Assembly (NCBI RefSeq): GCF_021568695.1
Contig: NZ_JAKGTI010000002.1
Span: forward strand, 310,001 to 374,000
Direction of reading: 5' to 3'
Length of the DNA: 64,000 nucleotides
DNA from: Maritalea mediterranea
Lineage (GTDB): Bacteria > Pseudomonadota > Alphaproteobacteria > Rhizobiales > Devosiaceae
Shown piece after piece: positions 1 to 9,037 of the stretch. The notes under the pieces were generated by a model. It was not told the origin of the DNA and made no database searches. It saw only the letters and a list, made by a program, of their open reading frames with translations. The translations under genes were made by a program, and so were the position numbers. Numbering within the stretch: position 1 is the stretch's first letter; each line of letters opens with the position of its first letter.

Positions 1-1032
1 TTGCGTCAAATCCTCGTCGCCGCGCTCCAGATCCTGAATGGCTTTTTGATACTTCGCCAGAATGTCGGGCAAATCATCCACCAGGCATTGATGTTTACGC
101 GCCGCCGCCCGCAGAGCAAACAACCGCTCCTCGGCATTTTCCAACTCGAGCGGGTCAAATTCCATCTGACGCTTGATGTCGTCCAGGGCCTCAGACGTGC
201 GGTCGAGCGCGACCAGTGCGGCATCGATATTCTCAATCACCGGGGTGAACAGATTTTGCTCGCCTTCCCCCTTGCGCATCAATTGCCGCATGAGGCCGGC
301 CAAAGCCGTTGAGGGTGCGGATGGTCCATTGATCACCTCGTCGGCATCGCGCACTTCGTCTGCCGCTTTTTCCAGCTCCATCAGGCGCTGGCGCTGGGCC
401 GCCAAATCATCCTCTTCGCCCTTTTCGGTGTTCAGCTCTTCCAGCTCCGCCACCACATGCCGGGCGAAATCCTCGTCGGCCCGCGCCTTCTCCACCGCTG
501 CTTCTTGGCGATTCAAGGCGTCCTGAGCTGCCGTCAGCGCTTTGTGCGCGTCCTTGGTGGCGGCCAGCAATTGACGGTGCCCACCATAGGCATCCAGCAA
601 ATGCCGGTGGGTCGTCGGGTCCACCAGCGCGCGATCATCATGCTGGCCGTGAATTTCGATCAGTTCCTGACCAATCTTTTGCATCAATTTTGCGGAAATG
701 GGCTGATCATTCACAAAGCCGCGGGTGCGGCCATCGCCATATTGCACCCGGCGCAAAATGATTTCACCGTCGCTCATCAGCTCATTTTCTTGCAGCAACG
801 CCATCACCCGATGGTCCATAGGCAATTCAACGCTGGCCACAACCTGGCCGCGCTCGGTGCCCTTGCGCACCAAGCCATTGTCGCCGCGCCCCCCAAGGGC
901 CAGCGAAAGCGAATCAAGAAGAATGGATTTACCGGCCCCGGTCTCACCCGTCAGGGCGGTCATGCCGCCCTCAAGTGGCAAATCCAGCTGATCGATCAGA
1001 ACAATATTTTGTATTGATATGGCTGATAGCAT
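1..1032 (-). CDS. recN: DNA repair protein RecN, 3' part outside the window
   Basis: The frame opens with ATG at 1032 and stays open to base 1 (344 codons), so the C-terminal part, including the second ATPase half, lies outside. The N-terminus reads MLSAISIQNIVLIDQL, typical of RecN. A Walker A motif (GETGAGKS) follows at about residues 29-36, and the QHDDRAL stretch corresponds to the Q-loop region of SMC-like ATPases. The rest is a charged, Glu/Ala/Leu-rich helix, as expected for the coiled coil. RecN is an SMC-like cohesin-type ATPase acting in double-strand break repair. It lies downstream of bamD on the same strand with a 41-base gap, the usual order in Hyphomicrobiales. Confidence 0.95.
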   Translation of the reverse strand, partial: MLSAISIQNIVLIDQLDLPLEGGMTALTGETGAGKSILLDSLSLALGGRGDNGLVRKGTERGQVVASVELPMDHRVMALLQENELMSDGEIILRRVQYGDGRTRGFVNDQPISAKLMQKIGQELIEIHGQHDDRALVDPTTHRHLLDAYGGHRQLLAATKDAHKALTAAQDALNRQEAAVEKARADEDFARHVVAELEELNTEKGEEDDLAAQRQRLMELEKAADEVRDADEVINGPSAPSTALAGLMRQLMRKGEGEQNLFTPVIENIDAALVALDRTSEALDDIKRQMEFDPLELENAEERLFALRAAARKHQCLVDDLPDILAKYQKAIQDLERGDEDLTQ

Positions 1033-1040
1033 GCCCGAAA

Positions 1041-1075
1041 AACCCATATTTAGGCCGCCAAGGCACCTATGGGTT
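1041..1075 (-). other. Hairpin at the bamD stop codon
   Basis: An 8-bp perfect inverted repeat (AACCCATA at 1041-1048, TATGGGTT at 1068-1075) overlaps the bamD stop codon and precedes recN. It has no U-run, so it is more likely an RNA-processing or weak attenuation hairpin than a full terminator. Confidence 0.35.
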
Positions 1076-1925
1076 AGCTGTTGAGCGATCCTGCCAGCCA
1101 GCTACCCTCGTTCACCTCAGGGGCCAAACCCTGCTTTTGCAGCAGCTTATACGCATCCTGATACCATTCGCTAGAGGGATAGTTGTGCCCCAGCACCGCA
1201 GCAGCAGTTTGCGCTTCTTGTACCAGTCCTAACGCCATATAGGCTTCGGTCAAGCGCAACAGCGCCTCTTCCACATGTGTTGAGGTCTGATGATCCTCAA
1301 CAACGGTGCGGAAACGGTTGATCGCACCTGTATATTGCTTATTGCCCAGATAATAGCGGCCCACCGACATTTCCTTGCCTGCCAACTGATCTCTGGCGAT
1401 CAGAATGCGTTCTTTGGCGTCTTTGGCATAACGGCTGTCCGGATAATTATTAATGATCGTCTGGAACGTCGCAATCGCATCTTCAGCTGTTTGCTGATCC
1501 CGGGTCAGATCCTTGATCCGGTTATATTGCGAGGCCCCTTTCAGATATAAGGCATATGGCGCCTCTGATGAAGACGGATAGAGTGCCAGGAACCGATCCG
1601 CCGCCAGAATGGTGCGGTCATAGTCGCCCAAACGGAAATAGATGAAAGTGGTCATCATCCGGGAACGCTCTGTAAACTCTGAGTATGGATGCTGCCGCTC
1701 TAGCTTTTCAAAGCTCTCTAGCGCAGATTTATACCGATCGCGCTCCATAAAGTCGATCGCTTGATCATAAAGAGTTTCGGCAGGAATGATTTCTTCTTCG
1801 GTAATTTTTGGCTTACCAAAAAGGCTCATGCCAGCGCAGCCTGTCAATGTTGTTGCTAACGCGCCAACAATCACTGCCCGCATCAATGTTTTTGCAACGC
1901 CATTTTGAAGGTTTGCAATACCCAT
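1074..1925 (-). CDS. bamD: Outer membrane assembly lipoprotein BamD
   Basis: A 283-residue protein with a lipoprotein signal: hydrophobic stretch AVIVGALATTLTGC, lipobox LTGC and Ala after the Cys, which fits outer-membrane sorting. Tetratricopeptide-type helical repeats follow (AETLYDQAIDFME, FEKLERQHPYSEF, ATFQTIINNYPDS), as in BamD/ComL. BamD is the essential lipoprotein of the BAM complex that inserts beta-barrel proteins. A GTG at 1958 extends the frame by 11 residues, but ATG 1925 has AAAGG upstream and gives a more normal signal peptide. It sits between lpxC and recN on the same strand. Confidence 0.95.
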   Translation of the reverse strand: MGIANLQNGVAKTLMRAVIVGALATTLTGCAGMSLFGKPKITEEEIIPAETLYDQAIDFMERDRYKSALESFEKLERQHPYSEFTERSRMMTTFIYFRLGDYDRTILAADRFLALYPSSSEAPYALYLKGASQYNRIKDLTRDQQTAEDAIATFQTIINNYPDSRYAKDAKERILIARDQLAGKEMSVGRYYLGNKQYTGAINRFRTVVEDHQTSTHVEEALLRLTEAYMALGLVQEAQTAAAVLGHNYPSSEWYQDAYKLLQKQGLAPEVNEGSWLAGSLNS

Positions 1926-2023
1926 AATTAAAACGCCTTTATCAACCGAAGCCCACACTTTACATCCGATGTAGGGAGGAAAATGAACGAAACTAAGGCA
2001 AGATACAAGTTGATTGTACCGAT

Positions 2024-2980
2024 TCAGCCAACAGATCGGATATAGCCGCGCAACTCAAGCCCCTCAGGCAGTTGCTCCAGCGCATCAAACTCCAGTGGCA
2101 GGTCACTTGCGGGCACGATTTCATAATTTTGCTCGCTGGCGAACAGTGAGTTTAGCACCAAAGCGTTCAAACCATGCCCACCTTTGTAAGAACGGAATTT
2201 ACCATAAATAGGCATGCCGGCCAGCGCGAGATCACCCACAGCATCCAGCAGCTTGTGACGAACAAATTCATCTTCGTAGCGCAGACCGTCTTTGTTCAAA
2301 ATCTCATTTTCATCTACTGCGATAGAGTTTTCCAACGATGACCCCAAGGCATACCCAGCCTGACGCAAAACCTTCGCATCTTTGATAAACCCGAACGTGC
2401 GTGCGCGCGATACATCGTCAACATACCGCTTTGGCGACCAATCAAATATCATGCGTTGGCGGCCGATCACATCACTTTCAAAGTCAATCTCTACATCAAA
2501 CGCACGACCATTATATGGCTCAAGCGCAGCAAACGCATCGTTAGAACGCACCGTTACACTGCGTTTGATTTTGATGAATTTCTTTTCAGCAGGCTGGGTC
2601 TCAATCCCCGCCTCCACGATCGCATCCACATATCTGCCAGCACTACCGTCAAGAACCGGACATTCAGTCCCCTCGACTGTGATCAGCGCATTGTCGATAC
2701 CCATACCTGAAAGCGCAGACACCATGTGCTCAATCATGGAAATTGTGCCCGCATCACCCAAATCAATGGCTGTACACAAATAGGTGCGTGAAACTCGATT
2801 GTGGTGCAAAGGCAAAATCTCGGAGTAGCTATCGTCTTGCAATTTTCGACGGATGGCGAAACCGCTATCAACGGCAGCAGGCTCGATCGTCAGGTTGGCT
2901 GGCTGGCCATTATGAACGCCAATGCCCGCAAAGCTAAGTACGCGCCCCACGGTGCACTGTTTGGTTGCAAATCTATTCAT
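2024..2980 (-). CDS. lpxC: UDP-3-O-acyl-N-acetylglucosamine deacetylase LpxC
   Basis: 318 residues, full length for LpxC, which catalyses the committed step of lipid A synthesis: zinc-dependent deacetylation of UDP-3-O-acyl-GlcNAc. Zinc and catalytic residues are visible: the E84-H85 pair in SMIEHMVSAL, H242 and D246 in RHKLLDAVGDLA, and H269 in the GGHGLN loop. The ATG at 2980 has GGAG six bases upstream. It follows ftsZ on the same strand, but a strong hairpin with a T-run separates them, so lpxC probably has its own promoter in 2981-3035. Confidence 0.97.
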   Translation of the reverse strand: MNRFATKQCTVGRVLSFAGIGVHNGQPANLTIEPAAVDSGFAIRRKLQDDSYSEILPLHHNRVSRTYLCTAIDLGDAGTISMIEHMVSALSGMGIDNALITVEGTECPVLDGSAGRYVDAIVEAGIETQPAEKKFIKIKRSVTVRSNDAFAALEPYNGRAFDVEIDFESDVIGRQRMIFDWSPKRYVDDVSRARTFGFIKDAKVLRQAGYALGSSLENSIAVDENEILNKDGLRYEDEFVRHKLLDAVGDLALAGMPIYGKFRSYKGGHGLNALVLNSLFASEQNYEIVPASDLPLEFDALEQLPEGLELRGYIRSVG

Positions 2981-3035
2981 CTACTACTCCGGCTTATCAG
3001 GATTATATCCCTGCCTTTTTTAAAACTTGATAAAC

Positions 3036-3076
3036 AAAAAAGACCCGAGGCGAAAGCCGCCCCGGGTCTTTTTTTC
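3036..3076. terminator. Rho-independent terminator after ftsZ
   Basis: A GC-rich stem (GACCCG pairing with CGGGTC, plus an inner GGC-GAAA-GCC hairpin) flanked by A-run and T-run, so it can act in both directions. It lies 18 bases past the ftsZ stop and ends the dcw transcript ahead of lpxC. Confidence 0.85.
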
Positions 3077-3093
3077 TTACTATGCCCTTAAAA

Positions 3094-4740
3094 CTATCCG
3101 TGGCGTTTTAAGAAACTTGGAATTTCCAGCTGTTCCTTTTGGCCATTTGGCTGCGGTGTTGGCCGACCGGTCTGGTCAAGCTGTCCTTGCGCGCCCTGAG
3201 GCTTGGAAGGCCGTTGAGGGCTAGCTTCCACAGCATTGCGGGCCATGGCATCATCAGCTTTTTTCTCGTCAAATTCTTCCTTGCCCTGCAGGCCCACATT
3301 GCTGGCCAAGCGGCGGAAAAGGGCGCGCGCATTGCGCGGCTCTTTTTCTTCTTCTTGTTGCGCTTGCGCAACGGTTTCCTGAGCCACGCGGGGCAACTCT
3401 TCTGTGCGCGGCATACGACGAGGCGCGACTCGCTCTGCACTTTGCGGCACATACGTGGGACGAGGTTCCACATCTCGTGGTTTTGGTTCATCATCAATAT
3501 TGGCCACAGGCTCAGCGCTCGGGCGATAAGGCTCAACCGTTACACTTTCCTTTTGTGGCGCCTGATGCTGCGGCTTGGACGCAAAGGCCTCGTTTACCGC
3601 TTTTTGCATCGCCATATCCAGCTCGTCAGCCGGTGAGGATTCTTCAAGCTTCGGCTCAGCCTGCTTCGCAGTAGACTGCACGTCATGCTCTGACTTTGGA
3701 GCGGCTGGCGCTTCACGGTTCACGCGAATGGCCCGCTCAGCGTTCGGCTCCACCGGATCCATGGCTTGAACCATTGTGGCGTCTGTACCGGTTGCCACGA
3801 CAGACACGCGAATTTGACCGTCAAGACTGTCATCAAATGTAGCACCGAGAATGATGTTCGCGTCTGAATCCACTTCTTCGCGGATACGGCTTGCCGCCTC
3901 ATCCACTTCATAAAGGGTCAGATCAGAACCACCGGTGATCGAAATCAACAGGCCGCGTGCACCTTGCATGGAGATATCATCCAGCAATGGGTTGGCAATC
4001 GCCGCTTCGGCGGCGTGACGGGCACGATCTTCGCCCTCGGCCTCGCCTGTGCCCATCATGGCTTTGCCCATGCCGCGCATTACCGCACGCACGTCAGCAA
4101 AGTCCAGGTTGATCAGCCCTTCCTTCACCATCAAATCGGTGATGCAGGCCACCCCTGAGAACAGCACTTCGTCCGCCATGGAGAAGGCATCTGCAAATGT
4201 GGTCTTCTCATTGGCCACGCGGAACAGATTTTGGTTCGGGATCACAATCAGCGTATCAACATGACGATGCAATTCGTCAATGCCATCTTCGGCCAAGCGC
4301 ATCCGGCGCGCGCCCTCAAATTGGAACGGCTTGGTGACCACACCGACCGTCAAAATGCCTTGCTCGCGAGCTGCGCGCGCCACAACGGGTGCGGCGCCTG
4401 TGCCCGTACCACCGCCCATGCCGGCGGTGATGAAGCACATGTGCGACCCATTCAAATGGTCGGCAATCTCGTCAATTGTTTCTTCGGCTGCGGCACGCCC
4501 CACCTCGGGGTGCGATCCGGCGCCGAGACCTTCGGTTACGCCGACGCCTAACTGCACAACGCGCTCTGCCTTAGACAGGGCGAGGGCTTGGGCGTCTGTG
4601 TTGGCCACAACGAATTCGACCCCTTCTAGGCCCGAATCGATCATATTGTTCACCGCATTGCCGCCGGCACCGCCAACGCCAAACACGGTAATGCGTGGCT
4701 TAAGTTCTTGAATATCTGGAATTTGAAGTTTGATGCTCAT
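3094..4740 (-). CDS. ftsZ: Cell division protein FtsZ
   Basis: Tubulin-like GTPase that forms the Z-ring. The start chosen, [17 protein letters not shown], matches the conserved alphaproteobacterial N-terminus; an upstream ATG at 4752 would add four residues and has GGAG upstream, so it cannot be excluded. The GTP-binding tubulin signature [14 protein letters not shown] lies near residue 100, followed by the T7-loop region. The first roughly 320 residues are the GTPase core. A long Glu/Pro/Gln-rich variable linker follows, and the protein ends in the conserved C-terminal peptide [11 protein letters not shown], which docks FtsA and other partners. At 548 residues the linker is long, as in rhizobial FtsZ. 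It lies 208 bases after ftsA, a gap able to hold its own promoter. Confidence 0.98.
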   Translation of the reverse strand: MSIKLQIPDIQELKPRITVFGVGGAGGNAVNNMIDSGLEGVEFVVANTDAQALALSKAERVVQLGVGVTEGLGAGSHPEVGRAAAEETIDEIADHLNGSHMCFITAGMGGGTGTGAAPVVARAAREQGILTVGVVTKPFQFEGARRMRLAEDGIDELHRHVDTLIVIPNQNLFRVANEKTTFADAFSMADEVLFSGVACITDLMVKEGLINLDFADVRAVMRGMGKAMMGTGEAEGEDRARHAAEAAIANPLLDDISMQGARGLLISITGGSDLTLYEVDEAASRIREEVDSDANIILGATFDDSLDGQIRVSVVATGTDATMVQAMDPVEPNAERAIRVNREAPAAPKSEHDVQSTAKQAEPKLEESSPADELDMAMQKAVNEAFASKPQHQAPQKESVTVEPYRPSAEPVANIDDEPKPRDVEPRPTYVPQSAERVAPRRMPRTEELPRVAQETVAQAQQEEEKEPRNARALFRRLASNVGLQGKEEFDEKKADDAMARNAVEASPQRPSKPQGAQGQLDQTGRPTPQPNGQKEQLEIPSFLKRHG

Positions 4741-4787
4741 TTCTGGCCCCATTGTGCTCCGTTGGCTATAAAATTACTGCCAGAACG

Positions 4788-4803
4788 TTAAGCACTCCCT
4801 AAC
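4788..4803. promoter_or_regulatory. Possible CtrA box upstream of ftsZ
   Basis: TTAA-N7-CTAAC lies about 48 bases upstream of the ftsZ start. It differs by one base from the CtrA consensus TTAA-N7-TTAAC. CtrA controls ftsZ in other alphaproteobacteria, but this AT-rich region could produce such a match by chance. Confidence 0.3.
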
Positions 4804-4948
4804 AATTGCATCATTTTTGTTAACTCTGATGCATTTTGCGTCACTTCATGACCGACTGATCAAGTTTTTATTTAGGATAACAAAGCGTTAAAGCAGAATT
4901 TTAACCGCTCAAACCTCGCGATTGAAAACATTACAATGTGCAGATGAA

Positions 4949-6262
4949 TCAGAAGCTGGATTTAAGCCAATGGCCAATATGTTTGAACCAGCCAAATTTG
5001 CTGTCACCGCCAGCTTTGACTTTCTGATCGACGAACTCGAGCTCGCACACTTGCGGATAGATCAACATGCCCACCACAGTGGAAAAGGCCGGGCCTTTCG
5101 CCACAGTGGGCAGCTTGGCCACGCCCAATGGCCTGCCCTGCCGCACATTACGCGCCAACACGCGTCTGGCGATCTCGGGCAAACCTGTCATTTCACTGGC
5201 CCCACCGGTCAACACAAAACGCCGGCCACACACATCCATCATGCCCGTGGCCACCATCCGGTCGCGCAAAATTGTGAGAATATCTTCCACTTGGGGCCGC
5301 ACAATGCGGGTCAAAGTCGTACGGGGAATTTGGGTTGGCGCTTCATCCTCACCGGCACCCACTGGCTGGATCGGCACCATATCGCGCTCGTCGCTTTGCC
5401 CGGGCAAAACCGAGGTGAACAGTGTTTTCAACCGTTCCGCATCCTCAAAGCTCACCGAAAGCTGACGGGCAATTTCATGGGTGATGTTCTGGCCGCCGAC
5501 ATTGATCGAATCAGCATAGACCAGATAACCATCCTTAAAGACGCTCATCGTGGTGGTGGCCCCGCCAAAATCAACAATCGCCACCCCCAACTGCGCTTCA
5601 TCATCTACCAGACAGGACAAACCACTGGCATAAGGCGTTGCCATAAAGGCCTCCACCTGCAAGTGGCAGCGGTTAAGCACCAACTCAATATTGCGCATGG
5701 ACAATGTTTCGGCACTCACCACGGCCACGTCCACGCCCAGCGTGTCCCCCACCATGCCCCGCGGGTCCTGAATGCCTTTATGGCCATCCAACGCATAGCC
5801 AATCGGCAGCGCGTGCAACACCGACCGTTCGTCGCGGATAGAGCGCTCATTCACGGTTTGCAAAACTTTGGCCAAATCTCTGGGTTCCACCTCATGCCCG
5901 TCCAGCGACACGGTGGCAGCAAATGTTTCGGACCCCAGCCGCCCGGCGGAGACGTTTACAATAAGTGATTGCACAGTCACGCCTGCATTGCGCTCGGCCA
6001 TGCCGACCACGGAGCGCACCGCATGCTCCGCCGCATCAAGATCGGTGACAATGCCCTTATTTACACCTTGCGAGGGGCCAAAGGCAAAGCCCAGCACTTC
6101 CGCTTGGTGCGTGCGTCCCCGCAGCGCCTTGCCCTCCGGCTGCGGCGTCAGGCGCGCGATAATGCAGCATATTTTGGTCGAGCCCACATCCAAAACGGTC
6201 ACCAGGCTGGCTTTGCCTGGTTGCACCGGCTTAAGCCGCGCCGTCATTGCCTCTGAGATCAT
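4949..6262 (-). CDS. ftsA: Cell division protein FtsA
   Basis: A 437-residue actin-like ATPase that anchors FtsZ to the membrane. The phosphate-1 motif is VLDVGSTKICCIIARL near residue 24, the phosphate-2 region is AIVDFGGATTTMSVF, and the adenosine motif is FVLTGGASEMTGL. The protein ends with a short amphipathic-type tail (FGWFKHIGHWLKSSF), the usual membrane-targeting sequence. The ATG overlaps the ftsQ stop as ATGA (6259-6262), so translation of the two is coupled. The 208 bases after it hold the likely ftsZ promoter. Confidence 0.97.
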   Translation of the reverse strand: MISEAMTARLKPVQPGKASLVTVLDVGSTKICCIIARLTPQPEGKALRGRTHQAEVLGFAFGPSQGVNKGIVTDLDAAEHAVRSVVGMAERNAGVTVQSLIVNVSAGRLGSETFAATVSLDGHEVEPRDLAKVLQTVNERSIRDERSVLHALPIGYALDGHKGIQDPRGMVGDTLGVDVAVVSAETLSMRNIELVLNRCHLQVEAFMATPYASGLSCLVDDEAQLGVAIVDFGGATTTMSVFKDGYLVYADSINVGGQNITHEIARQLSVSFEDAERLKTLFTSVLPGQSDERDMVPIQPVGAGEDEAPTQIPRTTLTRIVRPQVEDILTILRDRMVATGMMDVCGRRFVLTGGASEMTGLPEIARRVLARNVRQGRPLGVAKLPTVAKGPAFSTVVGMLIYPQVCELEFVDQKVKAGGDSKFGWFKHIGHWLKSSF

Positions 6263-7149
6263 TGGGCGTTGGCCTCATCCTGGTCTGTTCCGGTACGATC
6301 TACGGGTCGTACGGCGATAAAATCTTTTAAACGAAAATCTAAAATTTCGATGTCGCGAGACAGCAACTGCTTTTCCGCGTCCAATTCAACAATTTTGGCC
6401 ATCGCCTGATCGACACCGTTTTCGGGCAACATGATGCGCAGCCCCGATTCATAGATCAGATCCCACCGGCGGTCACCGATGCGGCTGGCGGCCAACAGAT
6501 CCTGCTGTAGCAACTCATAGGGCTTAAGCATTTCAATCAGCATGGCCGCGTCGTCCGCGGCACCATCACCAATAAACAAAGGCAAGCCATCAATGCCGCC
6601 TTGCTCTAGGCTCACCAGCTTGTCACCCTTTTTATCAATGGCAAAGCTCACCCCATCGATCCGCCACACAGCAATCGGTGTTTTTTCCACCAATTCGATA
6701 TTCAACGAATTCGGATAAATCTTGCGGATGGTCGCGCTTTCAATGGAGGGCAAAGCCTCAATCCGTTGGCGCGCCGCTTCCGCGTCGAAATTCACCAGCG
6801 AAATATTGCCTTGCAGCCCAATCGCCTCAAACAGATCTTCTTCCTTGGTGAGACCATATCCAGACAGCGAAACTTCCGACACCGCCAAGCCCGCCTGCGC
6901 AAACAGGCTGGCAGCCCGCTCGGTCAACAACGTGGCCCCATTCACCAAATGGTTGCGGTTGATCATGCCGACGCCCAGGATCAACACCACAAGCATAAGC
7001 GCCACAAGCTGCACGCCCAGCCGCTTATGCAGCACCCATGCCCGCTGCCCGCGCGCCACCAGCTGACTGGTTTTGCGCAGAGCCGGCAATTGCCGCATTG
7101 GCGCAGGTAGAGCCAGGGCACGTGCTTGAGGCTTTCTTATCTGTCGCAA
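6259..7149 (-). CDS. ftsQ: Cell division protein FtsQ (TTG start)
   Basis: A 296-residue bitopic membrane protein of the divisome. It has a basic cytoplasmic N-terminus, one transmembrane helix (VALMLVVLILGVGMI, about residues 49-63), a POTRA domain beginning with VSEVSLSGYGLTKEEDL and IRKIYPNSLNIELVEKTP, and the FtsQ beta domain. The start is a TTG at 7149 with GGAGGA six bases upstream; it lies inside the end of ddl (13-base overlap). The next in-frame ATG (7098) has no comparable ribosome binding site. The stop overlaps the ftsA start. Confidence 0.93.
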   Translation of the reverse strand: MRQIRKPQARALALPAPMRQLPALRKTSQLVARGQRAWVLHKRLGVQLVALMLVVLILGVGMINRNHLVNGATLLTERAASLFAQAGLAVSEVSLSGYGLTKEEDLFEAIGLQGNISLVNFDAEAARQRIEALPSIESATIRKIYPNSLNIELVEKTPIAVWRIDGVSFAIDKKGDKLVSLEQGGIDGLPLFIGDGAADDAAMLIEMLKPYELLQQDLLAASRIGDRRWDLIYESGLRIMLPENGVDQAMAKIVELDAEKQLLSRDIEILDFRLKDFIAVRPVDRTGTDQDEANAQ

Positions 7150-8063
7150 GAGGCGTCCTCCAAAATCCAGCGGACCAGTTCTTCAAAATCATGCCCGGCA
7201 TGGGCTGCCATTTCCGGCACAAGAGATGTGGGGGTCATGCCCGGTTGCGTGTTGATTTCAAGGCAAATCAGGTCGCCTTCTTCGCCACCATGCATGGACA
7301 AACGGAAGTCTGTGCGGGTGACCCCTTTGCACCCCAAACTCTCATGAGCCTTCAACGCCAGTTTCTGCGCAGTTTGGTAAATATTCGATGAAACCTCTGC
7401 TGGGAAAATATGCTTCGATCTGCCTTGTGCATATTTGGCTTCATAATTATAAAAATTCAAATCTGTGATCACTTCGGTCACCGCCAGCGCGACACCGCCC
7501 ATCACTGCACAGGTCAATTCACGTCCGGCAATATACCGTTCCACCATCAGCTCATCACCGCTCTTCCAATCGGTGCGCAAAATCTCCTGTGGCGGATGCT
7601 CCGTACCCTGCTTGACAATAAAAACACCAACGCTTGATCCATCAGCCACCGGCTTGATCACATAGGGCGGTTCCATTTGATGTTTGCGGGCGACTTCATC
7701 GCGATTGGCTACGAAGTGATCGGTGACTGGGATACCGTTGGCCTTGAAAAACACTTTGGACAAATGTTTGTTCATGGCAATTGAGGAGGCGGAAACGCCC
7801 GAATGCGTGTAGGGAATGCCCATAATTTCGAGCAAACCCTGAACCGTTCCATCTTCACCAAAACGGCCATGTAGCGCATTGAAGGCGACATCGGGCTTCA
7901 ACTCCTCCAGTACATGCCCCAAATCGCGATCAACATCGATACGGGACACCTGGTAGCCGCACCGCTCCAGCGCGTCGGCACATGCTTTGCCAGAAGACAG
8001 TGAGACTTCGCGCTCGCTCGCCCAGCCACCCATTAACACTGCTACATGTTTGGTCATGCTCAC
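7137..8063 (-). CDS. ddl: D-alanine--D-alanine ligase
   Basis: A 308-residue ATP-grasp enzyme that makes the D-Ala-D-Ala dipeptide for peptidoglycan. Ddl signatures are present: VAVLMGGWASEREVSLSSG at the N-terminus, HGRFGEDGTVQGLLE, the PVADGSSVGVF loop and the C-terminal LEINTQPGMTPTSLVPEMA. The first start is a GTG overlapping the murB stop (GTGA, 8060-8063); an ATG two codons on (8057) with AGGTG upstream is equally plausible. The 3' end overlaps ftsQ by 13 bases. Confidence 0.97.
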   Translation of the reverse strand: MSMTKHVAVLMGGWASEREVSLSSGKACADALERCGYQVSRIDVDRDLGHVLEELKPDVAFNALHGRFGEDGTVQGLLEIMGIPYTHSGVSASSIAMNKHLSKVFFKANGIPVTDHFVANRDEVARKHQMEPPYVIKPVADGSSVGVFIVKQGTEHPPQEILRTDWKSGDELMVERYIAGRELTCAVMGGVALAVTEVITDLNFYNYEAKYAQGRSKHIFPAEVSSNIYQTAQKLALKAHESLGCKGVTRTDFRLSMHGGEEGDLICLEINTQPGMTPTSLVPEMAAHAGHDFEELVRWILEDASCDR

Positions 8064-9037
8064 ACCTGCCCGGTGAACACATCACCATCTAAGAATTCTC
8101 TAACTTCATGGCCGGGCACAAAATGGCCCATACGCCGAATTTCCCAGCGCAACTCAATGCCAGAGTTTTCGCGCACGCGGTTGCGAACGGTTTCACCCAA
8201 AGTTTCGATGTCGTGTGCTGTCGCTTCGCCCAGATTCAACAAAAAGTTGCAGTGCTTTTCCGAAACCTGCGCATCGCCAACCCTAAGGCCGCGACATCCA
8301 GCGGCATCCACCAATTTCCAGGAGGAATGGCCTTCCGGGTTTTTGAAGGTCGACCCGCCGGTACGCGCACGTGTGGGCTGGGAGCCCTCACGGGTCTCTG
8401 TGATTTCCTTCATCCGCGCCTTAATATCGTCCGGATCGCCTGCAAATCCCTGATAAACCGCCTGAGTAAACACCACGCCACGCGGGCCGTTATTTTTGCG
8501 ATATTGATACCCCATATCCGCATTGGTGAGCGTAACGATCTCGCCATCGCGATCCACACCCCGCAGTTCCACCATGCGGTCTTTGGTTTCCGTGCCATAG
8601 CAACCCGCATTCATATAAAGCGCGCCGCCAATTCCGCCGGGAATGCCCCGGTAAAAGGTCAAACCGTCAATGCCATTATCTGCGGCAGCGGTTGCCACTT
8701 TGACATCTGGCAACGCCGCGCCCACGCGCAATTTGTGGTCGCCTAACGCCTCAACCTTGCCGAACCCTTTGCCGGACAAGCGCAGCACGACACCATCAAG
8801 CCCGCCATCCCGCACCAAAAGGTTGGACCCCAAACCGATCACTGTCAGCTTGATGTCCTTGGGCAGATTTTTCAAAAACAATTGCAGATCGGCCTCATCT
8901 GCAGGCTGAAAATAAAGCTGCGCCGGGCCACCGACGCGAAACCAGGTTATCTCGCTTAAAGGCTGGTTGGGAATAAGTTTGCCGCGAATATCATTTGTCC
9001 ATTCGCCAAGTTGGGGCAATAAATCAGGAAAGCTCAT
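8060..9037 (-). CDS. murB: UDP-N-acetylenolpyruvoylglucosamine reductase MurB
   Basis: 325 residues, a type-II-like MurB flavoprotein that reduces UDP-GlcNAc-enolpyruvate to UDP-MurNAc. It shows the FAD-binding segment VIGLGSNLLVRDGGLDGVVLRL, the GIPGGIGGALYMNAGCYG loop, the RTGGSTFKNPEGHS substrate loop with the catalytic Ser, and the C-terminal VRENSGIELRWEIRRMG containing the catalytic Glu. The start overlaps the murC stop by one base (TAATG) and the stop overlaps ddl. Confidence 0.97.
   Translation of the reverse strand: MSFPDLLPQLGEWTNDIRGKLIPNQPLSEITWFRVGGPAQLYFQPADEADLQLFLKNLPKDIKLTVIGLGSNLLVRDGGLDGVVLRLSGKGFGKVEALGDHKLRVGAALPDVKVATAAADNGIDGLTFYRGIPGGIGGALYMNAGCYGTETKDRMVELRGVDRDGEIVTLTNADMGYQYRKNNGPRGVVFTQAVYQGFAGDPDDIKARMKEITETREGSQPTRARTGGSTFKNPEGHSSWKLVDAAGCRGLRVGDAQVSEKHCNFLLNLGEATAHDIETLGETVRNRVRENSGIELRWEIRRMGHFVPGHEVREFLDGDVFTGQV

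Noticed and set aside
4861-4920. A second TTAA pair as a CtrA box before ftsZ
   Set aside because: The two TTAA elements are nine bases apart, not seven, so it does not fit the consensus.
4922-5968. A 348-codon plus-strand open frame
   Set aside because: Antisense to ftsA; His-rich, domain-free sequence.
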